Shown here one piece after another: positions 1-6,918 of a stretch of DNA of 64,000 nucleotides. How positions within the stretch are numbered: position 1 is the stretch's first letter; each line of letters starts with the position of its first letter. The stretch is from Sphingomonas sp. PP-CE-3A-406 (GTDB lineage Bacteria; Pseudomonadota; Alphaproteobacteria; Sphingomonadales; Sphingomonadaceae), in NCBI RefSeq assembly GCF_003688625.1, contig NZ_RCWY01000001.1:1302001-1366000 (forward strand). Direction: 5' to 3'. A program made the position numbers and the translations under genes. The notes below the pieces were generated by a model that made no database searches, had not been told where the DNA came from, and worked only from the letters and a program-made list of their open reading frames with translations.

Positions 1-180
1 GGCTGCGCGATCAACAGCAACCTCGCGGCGATGGTCGCCAATCCGGCCGATCTCGTCCGCGGGGCGCCCGGCGCCGAAACCACCGACACGGCGGTCGCGT
101 ACAAGGCGATCGACACGTACCGCAAAAAGGCACCGACCGGTGCCGGTGGCCTGTCCGCCACCACCACGGGAGGAAAGTGA
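1..180 (+). CDS. cpaD: CpaD-family pilus assembly protein, 3' end only
   Basis: Partial gene running in from the left edge; the last 59 codons are present and end in TGA at 178-180. The visible peptide starts GCAINSNLAAMVANPADLVRG, the pattern seen at the end of CpaD proteins (Gly-Cys-Ala, then N-L-A-A-M-V-x-N-P-x-D-L). CpaD is an outer-membrane-associated component of the tad/Flp pilus secretion apparatus. The stop overlaps the ATG of cpaE (TGATG), so the two are probably translationally coupled. The N-terminus, including any lipoprotein signal, lies outside the window. Confidence 0.8.
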   Translation, partial: GCAINSNLAAMVANPADLVRGAPGAETTDTAVAYKAIDTYRKKAPTGAGGLSATTTGGK

Positions 181-1469
181 TGAACGCTCCGTGGAAGCCA
201 GGCGGCATCGCGCACCGCGAACCGTTTACCGCCTATGTCTGCGACGAGGTGACGGCAGACGCGCTGCGGCCGATCGCCGCCGAACTGGGCTGGTCGGTCG
301 ACAAGATCTTCAAGGGCGGCCTGCGCAACGCGGTCCAGTCGCTGTCGGTATCCGCCTCGCCGCAGATCCTGTTCGTCGATCTCGCCGAATCGGGTGATCC
401 GCTCAACGACATCAACGCGCTCGCCGAAGTCTGCGAACCGGGTACGGTCGTGATCGCGGCCGGCCAGGTCAACGACGTCCGGCTGTACCGCGATCTGGTC
501 GCCAGCGGGATCCAGGACTATCTGCTGAAGCCGTTGCAGCCCGACATGCTGCGCGAGGCGTTCTCGCACGCGCAGACGATCCTGAATGCGCCCAAGCATG
601 TCGAGGTATCGCCCGATCGTGCGCATTGCTCGGTCGCGGTGATCGGCACGCGCGGCGGCGTCGGCGCATCGACGATCGCAACCTCGGTCGCCTGGCTGCT
701 CGCGGAGCATGAAGGGCGCGCGACCGCGTTGCTCGATCTCGACGTCCATTTCGGGACCGGCGCGCTCGCCCTCGATCTCGAACCGGGCCGCGGCCTGACC
801 GACGCGATCGAGAATCCGAGCCGGATCGACGGGCTGTTCATCGAACGTGCGATGGTGAAGGCGTCGGAGAAACTCTCCGTGCTGTCGGCCGAGGCGCCGA
901 TCAACACACCGCTGATCACCGACGGCTCCGCCTTCTTCCAGTTGCAGGAGGAGATGCGGTTGGCGTTCGAATGCACCGTCGTCGATCTGCCGCGCGGCAT
1001 GCTGATCCAGCACCCGCATCTGATCAGCGACGTGAAGCTCCTCGTCCTGGTCACCGACCTGACGCTGGCGGCAGCGCGCGATACGATCCGGATCCTGTCG
1101 TGGCTCAAGTCGAACGCGCAGCAGACGACGGTGTACGTGATCGCCAACCGCATGCACGCGGGCGGCCAGCTCGAGATCAACCGCAAGGATTTCGAAGGGT
1201 CGATCGAGCGCAAGATCGATTACATCGTGCCGTTCGACCAGAAGCTGGCAGCGCAGGCGGCCAAGCTCGGCAAGCCGATCGTCGAGGTCGGCAAGACGTC
1301 GAAGACCATCGCGCCGATCCTGGCACTGGCCGCCGAGCTGGCCGCTGCATCGGTCGACACCGATCTCGGCGTCGTGAAGGGCGCGAAGGGCAAGTCGCTG
1401 ATCGGCAAGTTCAGCAATCTGAAGGGCCTGATGCCGAAGCGCACGGTCAAGCCGGTACCGGCCAAGTAA
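180..1469 (+). CDS. cpaE: CpaE/TadZ-family pilus localisation ATPase-like protein
   Basis: This 429-aa protein has an N-terminal receiver-like domain (about residues 15-130) followed by a MinD/ParA-type P-loop fold (about 150-400). The P-loop reads GTRGGVGAST: both lysines of the deviant Walker A motif are replaced (R and A), as in other CpaE/TadZ proteins, so ATP binding or hydrolysis may be weak. Known family role: polar localisation of the tad pilus machine in the cytoplasm. Start: GGGAGG at 168-173 is 6 nt before ATG 180; an in-frame GTG at 177 sits too close to it. The stop overlaps the tadB start by one base. Confidence 0.88.
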   Translation: MNAPWKPGGIAHREPFTAYVCDEVTADALRPIAAELGWSVDKIFKGGLRNAVQSLSVSASPQILFVDLAESGDPLNDINALAEVCEPGTVVIAAGQVNDVRLYRDLVASGIQDYLLKPLQPDMLREAFSHAQTILNAPKHVEVSPDRAHCSVAVIGTRGGVGASTIATSVAWLLAEHEGRATALLDLDVHFGTGALALDLEPGRGLTDAIENPSRIDGLFIERAMVKASEKLSVLSAEAPINTPLITDGSAFFQLQEEMRLAFECTVVDLPRGMLIQHPHLISDVKLLVLVTDLTLAAARDTIRILSWLKSNAQQTTVYVIANRMHAGGQLEINRKDFEGSIERKIDYIVPFDQKLAAQAAKLGKPIVEVGKTSKTIAPILALAAELAAASVDTDLGVVKGAKGKSLIGKFSNLKGLMPKRTVKPVPAK

Positions 1470-2440
1470 TGGATATGCTGCCGTTCCTTCTGGTGATGAT
1501 CGGTTCCGCGCTGGCGCTGGGGATCGTGCTGTTCGCGTTCGCCGGTCCGTCGACCGGGCGCGCCCAATCGCGCCGGATCGCCGCGGTGCGCGAGCGTCAC
1601 GGCGACGCGCTGGTGGTCGCCGAGGCGCAGTTGCGGCGCATCTCGATGACCCAAGATACCAAGATGGATCTCGCCTTCGGTCGTATCCTGCCAAACCCGG
1701 TACAGCTCGCCAAACGCCTCGCGATGACCGGCAAGGACTGGACCGTCGGACAATACGGACTGGCGACCGCGGGGATCGCGCTGGTCGTCGCCGCGCTGAT
1801 GCTGTTGAAGGGCCTGCCGATCCTGCTCGCGCTGCTGTTCGGCGTGTTCGTCGGCGTCGGCCTGCCGCATTTCATCGTCGGCAAGACGATCCAGCGGCGG
1901 ATCGGCAAGTTCACCGCGAAGTTTCCCGACGCGATCGACCTGCTGGTCCGCGGGCTTCGCTCGGGCCTGCCGATCAGCGAGACGATCGGGGTAGTCGGGC
2001 ATGAGGTCGAGGGGCCGGTTGGCGAGGAATTCCGCGCGGTCAGCGACAAGATGAAGATCGGCCGGACGATGGACGCCGCGTTGCAGGATACCGCGGACCG
2101 GCTCGGCACGCCGGAATTCCAGTTCTTCGTGATCACGATCGCGATCCAGCGCGAGACCGGCGGCAATCTGGCGGAGACGCTGGCGAACCTGTCGCACGTG
2201 CTGCGCCAACGCGGCCAGATGAAGCTCAAGATCAAGGCGATGTCGTCGGAATCGAAGGCGTCCGCCTACATCATCGGCGCGCTGCCGTTCATCGTGTTCG
2301 GGATGATCTGGGTGATCAACGGCCGGTACATGCAGAATTTCTTCATCGACGAACGGCTGATGGCGATCGGCATGGGCGGCATGGTGTGGATGGCGATCGG
2401 CGCCTTCATCATGTCCAAGATGATCAGCTTCGAGATTTAG
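1469..2440 (+). CDS. tadB: TadB-type inner-membrane pilus platform protein (type II secretion F family)
   Basis: A 323-aa protein starting MDMLPFLLVMIG with a hydrophobic N-terminal segment, a basic cytoplasmic stretch, two central membrane segments (about 85-135), a T2SSF domain (core FPDAIDLLVRGLRSGLPISE near residue 155) and two C-terminal membrane segments. With TadC it forms the inner-membrane platform driven by the CpaF/TadA ATPase, which is not in this window. The ATG overlaps the cpaE stop (TAATG). The open frame extends upstream inside cpaE, but the family N-terminus and the overlap support 1469. Confidence 0.9.
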   Translation: MDMLPFLLVMIGSALALGIVLFAFAGPSTGRAQSRRIAAVRERHGDALVVAEAQLRRISMTQDTKMDLAFGRILPNPVQLAKRLAMTGKDWTVGQYGLATAGIALVVAALMLLKGLPILLALLFGVFVGVGLPHFIVGKTIQRRIGKFTAKFPDAIDLLVRGLRSGLPISETIGVVGHEVEGPVGEEFRAVSDKMKIGRTMDAALQDTADRLGTPEFQFFVITIAIQRETGGNLAETLANLSHVLRQRGQMKLKIKAMSSESKASAYIIGALPFIVFGMIWVINGRYMQNFFIDERLMAIGMGGMVWMAIGAFIMSKMISFEI

Positions 2441-2447
2441 GGACACG

Positions 2448-3443
2448 ATGATGGGCGGAACCGCCGGACCTACCATTCTCGGGATCGACGTCCTGCTCGT
2501 CGCGACGATCCTGTCGGGCGTCGCGGCCTTCGCGGTGATGATCGCGATCTACGCGGCGACGACCGTCAGCGATCCGATGACCAAGCGCGTCAAGGCGCTC
2601 AACGATCGCCGCGAACAGCTGAAGGCGGGCATCACCGCGTCGACCAAGCGCCGCGCGAAGCTGGTCCAGCGCAACGATACCGCGGACAAGCTGCGCGGCA
2701 TCCTGTCGTCGATGAAGGTACTCCAGGACAGCCAGGTCAAGGCGGTCCAGCTGAAACTGATGCAGGCCGGCGTCCGCTCGAAGGAATGGGCGCCGTCGGT
2801 GATCTTCGGCCGGCTCGTGCTGCCGATCGTGTTGGGTGGGGCGATGTTGTACTGGGTGTACGGCACCGACGGCTTCGCGACCTGGGGCCCGCTGAAGAAA
2901 TACGGGCTCGTCGCGATGACCTTCATCATGAGCTACAAGGCGCCCGACCTGTATCTCGACAACAAGATCAAGAAGCGCTCGGATGCGATCCGCAAGGGAT
3001 TGCCGGATGCGCTCGATCTGCTCGTCATCTGCGCCGAGGCGGGGTTGACCGTCGATGCCGCGTTCCACCGCGTCGCGCGGGAACTGGGGCGGGCGTATCC
3101 GGAGCTGGGCGAGGAGTTCACGCTGACCGCGATCGAACTCGGGTTCCTGACCGACCGGCGTTCGGCGTTCGAGAATCTGGCGCAGCGGGTGAAGCTGGAT
3201 GCGGTGAAGGGCGTCGTCACGACGATGATCCAGACCGAGAAATACGGCACGCCGCTCGCGTCTGCGCTGCGCGTGCTGTCGGGCGAATTCCGCAACGAGC
3301 GGATGATGCGCGCCGAGGAGAAGGCGGCGCGGTTGCCGGCGATCATGACGATCCCGCTAATCCTGTTCATCCTCCCGGTGCTGTTCGTCGTCATCCTCGG
3401 GCCGGCGGCGTGTTCGATCTCCGACGCGCTGTTGAAGACCTGA
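2448..3443 (+). CDS. tadC: TadC-type inner-membrane pilus platform protein (type II secretion F family)
   Basis: A 331-aa T2SSF protein, partner of TadB. It has an N-terminal membrane segment (about 8-32), a cytoplasmic linker rich in Lys/Arg, membrane segments near 115-165, the F-domain core LPDALDLLVICAEAGLTVDA near residue 185, and a final hydrophobic segment (about 285-320). It lies 7 bp after tadB. Two ATGs, 2448 and 2451, follow an AGGGA at 2439-2443; the second has the better spacing. Gene order cpaD-cpaE-tadB-tadC fits the downstream half of an alphaproteobacterial tad cluster. Confidence 0.9.
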   Translation: MMGGTAGPTILGIDVLLVATILSGVAAFAVMIAIYAATTVSDPMTKRVKALNDRREQLKAGITASTKRRAKLVQRNDTADKLRGILSSMKVLQDSQVKAVQLKLMQAGVRSKEWAPSVIFGRLVLPIVLGGAMLYWVYGTDGFATWGPLKKYGLVAMTFIMSYKAPDLYLDNKIKKRSDAIRKGLPDALDLLVICAEAGLTVDAAFHRVARELGRAYPELGEEFTLTAIELGFLTDRRSAFENLAQRVKLDAVKGVVTTMIQTEKYGTPLASALRVLSGEFRNERMMRAEEKAARLPAIMTIPLILFILPVLFVVILGPAACSISDALLKT

Positions 3444-3496
3444 AGCAACCGGCGGCGCGGCGGATCGTTGGGCTTCCGTAACAGGAGGGTTTTACG

Positions 3497-3904
3497 ATGC
3501 CGTTGTTTTCTACACCTACGCAGTTTGCGGCGCTTGCGCTGGTCTTCGTCGCCGGCTGGCTGTTCGGATTGGCGAGCCATCCGGGGGGGAAGAAGTGGAA
3601 GGCGCGGTATCTCGCCGAGCGGGATGCGCATGCTGCGGTGAAGAAGGATGGCGATGTTCGGGCGGCGGCGGCGGAGAAGCGGGCCGTTGAGGCTGAGCGG
3701 GAGAATGCTCGGTTGGTGAAGGACGTTGAGGCGGCGCGGTTTGCTCCGGCAGTTGTTGAGCGGGCGCCGGTTGTCGGGCGTGATCCAGTCGTCGATACGT
3801 CGCGGACTGGGGCGTTGTCTTCGGCGCGGCCGGGTTATCCTCGGCCGGCGTATAATGCCGATGGGACCAAGCGTGGCTGGTTCGATTTTGACCAGCGTCG
3901 GTGA
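3497..3904 (+). CDS. Hypothetical membrane-anchored coiled-coil protein
   Basis: A 135-aa protein with one N-terminal membrane helix (about residues 7-27), a charged Ala/Lys/Glu-rich stretch likely to form a coiled coil (about 30-80), then a Pro/Arg-rich tail ending GWFDFDQRR. AGGAGGG at 3483-3489 lies 7 nt before the ATG. It follows tadC by 53 bp on the same strand, so it may be the last gene of the tad operon, but I recognise no family and claim no pilus role. Codon use looks looser than in the tad genes (many GTT/GCG/CGG runs). Confidence 0.7.
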   Translation: MPLFSTPTQFAALALVFVAGWLFGLASHPGGKKWKARYLAERDAHAAVKKDGDVRAAAAEKRAVEAERENARLVKDVEAARFAPAVVERAPVVGRDPVVDTSRTGALSSARPGYPRPAYNADGTKRGWFDFDQRR

Positions 3905-3936
3905 GGTGTAGGGGGCTAGGTTAGCCCCTGCCCCCT

Positions 3937-3991
3937 TGTTCTCCCGCGAAGGCGGGAGCCCAGTCTGGGTCCCCGCCTTCGCGGGGACACA
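3937..3991. repeat. Family A palindromic repeat
   Basis: Two hairpin halves, CCCGCGAAGGCGGG and CCCCGCCTTCGCGGGG, around the centre GCCCAGTCTGGGT. Related copies lie near 39911, 44665, 46349 and 57431, with looser ones near 12873 and 37036. It is preceded by a small hairpin, GGGGCTA/TAGCCCC, at 3912-3928, which may help end the upstream transcript. Confidence 0.85.
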
Positions 3992-4023
3992 TTTGGGGGG
4001 AGGAACCCTCTCCCCATTTTATC

Positions 4024-4127
4024 CACCCCGGCGGAGGCCGGGGCCCAGTTGGGAGTGCTGAGTAATTGGGGACTGCCCCTCGTTACTTCGGACGTTCCAA
4101 CTGGGCCCCGGCCTTCGCCGGGGTGGC
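4024..4127. repeat. Family B long inverted repeat
   Basis: Arms CACCCCGGCGGAGGCCGGGG and CCCCGGCCTTCGCCGGGGTG face each other across about 60 nt that also holds CCCAGTTGG/CCAACTGGG. Near-identical full copies occur near 14198, 15670, 36894, 39995 and 42900, and half copies near 44804 and 47365. It lies between convergent genes. Confidence 0.88.
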
Positions 4128-4163
4128 GGCCCCTATCGGGGTGGTGCGACTTTTGAGCGAGCG

Positions 4164-6827
4164 TTACTTCTTCGACAGCGCTGCTTGTGCCGCTGCTAGG
4201 CGGGCGATTGGGACGCGATAGGGTGACGCCGAGACGTAATCGAGGCCGACCTTTTCGCAGAATGCGATGCTGGCCGGGTCGCCGCCGTGTTCGCCGCAGA
4301 TGCCGAGCTTGATGCCGGCACGCGTCTTGCGGCCACGTTCTGCTGCGATTTCAATCAGTTCGCCGACGCCTTCGACGTCGATGCTGACGAACGGGTCCTT
4401 CGCGTAGATGCCCTGTTCGACATACGCGCCGAGAAAGCGCGAGGCGTCGTCGCGGCTGACGCCCAAGGTGGTCTGCGTCAGGTCGTTGGTGCCGAACGAG
4501 AAGAACTCGCCGACTTCTGCGATCTCGCCAGCGCGGAGTGCTGCGCGGGGGAGTTCGATCATCGTGCCGACGAGATACTCGATCGTCCGGCCCTTTTCGG
4601 CGAACACCGCCTGGGCGGCCTTGTCGACGACCGCCTTCATCAGTTCCAGCTCGCGGCGGGTGGCGACGAGCGGGATCATGACTTCGGGGATCGGGGCGGC
4701 GCCGGACTTCTCCGCGACGTCGACCGCCGCCTCGAAGATCGCGCGGGCCTGCATCTCGTAGATCTCGGGATAGGTCACGCCGAGACGGCAGCCGCGATGG
4801 CCGAGCATCGGATTGAACTCGTGCAACTCCGCCGCGCGGCGCTTGAGGGTGTCGACGTCGACGCCCGCTGCGGTCGCGACCTCGGCGAATTCGGATTCCT
4901 CGTGCGGGAGGAATTCATGGAGCGGCGGATCGAGCAGGCGGATCGTCACTGGCAGGCCGGCCATCACCTCGAGGATCTCGGTGAAGTCCTTGCGCTGTTC
5001 GGGGAGCAGCTTTTCGAGTGCGACGCGGCGGCCCTTCTCGTCCGATGCGAGGATCATCTGGCGGACGTTGGTGATGCGGCTGCTCTCGAAGAACATGTGC
5101 TCGGTGCGGCAGAGACCGACGCCCTCGGCGCCGAACTCGCGCGCGACGCGGCAATCTTCCGGCGTTTCGGCGTTGGCGCGGACTTTCAGGCGGCGGACCT
5201 CGTCGGCCCACACCATCAACGTCGCGAAATCGCCCGACAGCTCGGGCTGCACGGTCGCGACCGCGCCGATCATCACTTCACCGGTGGTGCCGTCGATGGT
5301 GAGCAGGTCGCCCTCCTTCACCTCGCGGCCGCCGCAGCGCATGATCTTTGCCTTGGCGTCGATGGAGAGCGTGCCGGCGCCGGAAACGCAGGGGCGTCCC
5401 ATGCCGCGGGCGACGACGGCCGCGTGGCTCGTCATGCCGCCGCGCGCGGTGAGGATGCCCTTGGCGGCGTGCATGCCGTGGATGTCGTCGGGCGAGGTTT
5501 CGGTGCGGACGAGGATCACGGCGACGCCATCGGCGGCTTTCTTCTCGGCGGCATCGGCGTCGAACACGACCGCACCCGAGGCTGCACCCGGCGATGCGGG
5601 GAGGCCCTTGGTCAGGACATCACGGTGCGCCTTGGGATCGAGCGTCGGGTGGAGCAGCTGGTCGAGCGCCATCGGCTCGATGCGCAGGATCGCTTCTTCG
5701 CGGGTGATCAGACCCTCGTTCGCCATGTCGACGGCAATCTTGAGCGCGGCCTTGGCAGTGCGCTTGCCGGCGCGCGTCTGGAGCATCCAGAGCTTGGTCT
5801 TCTCGACCGTGAACTCGATGTCCTGCATGTCGCGATAGTGGTTTTCGAGCGTGTCGAACACGTCGGCGAGTTGGTGGTAGACCTCGGGCATCGCCTCTTC
5901 CATCGAGGCGGGCTTGGCGCCGGCGTCTTCGCGCGCGGTCTTGGTGAGGTATTGCGGGGTGCGGATGCCGGCGACGACGTCCTCGCCCTGCGCATTGATC
6001 AGGAATTCGCCGTAATAGGCGCGGTCGCCCTTCGACGGGTCGCGCGTGAACGCGACGCCGGTCGCCGAGGTGTCGCCCATGTTGCCGAACACCATCGCCT
6101 GGATGTTGACCGCGGTGCCCCAGCCGCCGGGGATGTCGTTGAGGCGGCGATAGACTTTCGCACGCTCGGACTGCCACGAGCCGAACACCGCGCCGACCGC
6201 GCCCCAGAGCTGATCGTGGACGTCTTGTGGGAAGGGCTTGCCCCAGAGCTTCTCGACTAGGCCCTTATACTCCGCGACGAGTTTGCGCAGATCGTCGGCG
6301 GAGAGTTCGGTGTCGAGCGTGAAGCCCTGGTCTTCCTTGGCGATCTCCAGCGCTTCCTCGAACGCGCCGTGATCGAGTTCGAGGACGACGTCGGCGTACA
6401 TCTGGATGAAGCGGCGATAGCTGTCCCACGCGAAGCGCGCGTCCTCGGACTTGGCGGCGAGGCCTTCGACGGTCTGGTCGTTGAGGCCGAGGTTGAGGAC
6501 GGTGTCCATCATCCCCGGCATCGAGGCGCGGGCGCCGCTCCGGACGGAGACGAGCAATGGGTCGGCGGGGTCGCCGAACTTCTTGCCGGTGACGCCTTCG
6601 ATGTGCGCGAGGCCGGTGGCGACCTCGTCGCGCAGGCCTTGCGGGAACTTGCCGCCTTCGTCGTAATAGACCGCGCAGAAATCGGTCGAGATCGTGAAGC
6701 CCGGCGGGACCGGCAGGCCGATCGACGCCATCTCGGCGAGGTTCGCGCCCTTGCCGCCGAGCAGGTTCTTGTCGCCCTTGCCGCCATCCGAAACACCGCC
6801 GCCGAAGCGATACACATATTGGGTCAT
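4164..6827 (-). CDS. ppdK: Pyruvate, phosphate dikinase
   Basis: An 887-aa enzyme, the usual full length, interconverting pyruvate + ATP + Pi and phosphoenolpyruvate + AMP + PPi in the cytosol. The N-terminal nucleotide-binding domain starts at once (GGKGANLAEMASIGLPVPPG near residue 24). The phosphohistidine domain carries GGMTSHAAVVARGMGRPC (catalytic His near 460) and the C-terminal PEP/pyruvate barrel includes the LCRTEHMFF segment. The start is at ATG 6827. It follows glyS on the same strand after 91 bp. It probably serves gluconeogenic PEP supply. Confidence 0.97.
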   Translation of the reverse strand: MTQYVYRFGGGVSDGGKGDKNLLGGKGANLAEMASIGLPVPPGFTISTDFCAVYYDEGGKFPQGLRDEVATGLAHIEGVTGKKFGDPADPLLVSVRSGARASMPGMMDTVLNLGLNDQTVEGLAAKSEDARFAWDSYRRFIQMYADVVLELDHGAFEEALEIAKEDQGFTLDTELSADDLRKLVAEYKGLVEKLWGKPFPQDVHDQLWGAVGAVFGSWQSERAKVYRRLNDIPGGWGTAVNIQAMVFGNMGDTSATGVAFTRDPSKGDRAYYGEFLINAQGEDVVAGIRTPQYLTKTAREDAGAKPASMEEAMPEVYHQLADVFDTLENHYRDMQDIEFTVEKTKLWMLQTRAGKRTAKAALKIAVDMANEGLITREEAILRIEPMALDQLLHPTLDPKAHRDVLTKGLPASPGAASGAVVFDADAAEKKAADGVAVILVRTETSPDDIHGMHAAKGILTARGGMTSHAAVVARGMGRPCVSGAGTLSIDAKAKIMRCGGREVKEGDLLTIDGTTGEVMIGAVATVQPELSGDFATLMVWADEVRRLKVRANAETPEDCRVAREFGAEGVGLCRTEHMFFESSRITNVRQMILASDEKGRRVALEKLLPEQRKDFTEILEVMAGLPVTIRLLDPPLHEFLPHEESEFAEVATAAGVDVDTLKRRAAELHEFNPMLGHRGCRLGVTYPEIYEMQARAIFEAAVDVAEKSGAAPIPEVMIPLVATRRELELMKAVVDKAAQAVFAEKGRTIEYLVGTMIELPRAALRAGEIAEVGEFFSFGTNDLTQTTLGVSRDDASRFLGAYVEQGIYAKDPFVSIDVEGVGELIEIAAERGRKTRAGIKLGICGEHGGDPASIAFCEKVGLDYVSASPYRVPIARLAAAQAALSKK

Positions 6828-6918
6828 GGTCGGTCCTCTAAGTGCCTGTTTTTATACGTTGGGCGGGAGCGAAGTTCACAAAGTTCACACGCTGGCGCGA
6901 TGTGTGCACTTCCTCCAG

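Noticed and set aside
3937..3991. Rho-independent terminator
   Set aside because: The hairpins have no T-run on either strand and recur at unrelated places, so they are annotated as a repeat family instead.
4287..6260. 657-aa plus-strand ORF opposite ppdK
   Set aside because: A shadow frame of a GC-rich gene; Asp/Gly/His-rich composition with no family motif, fully antisense to a clear ppdK.
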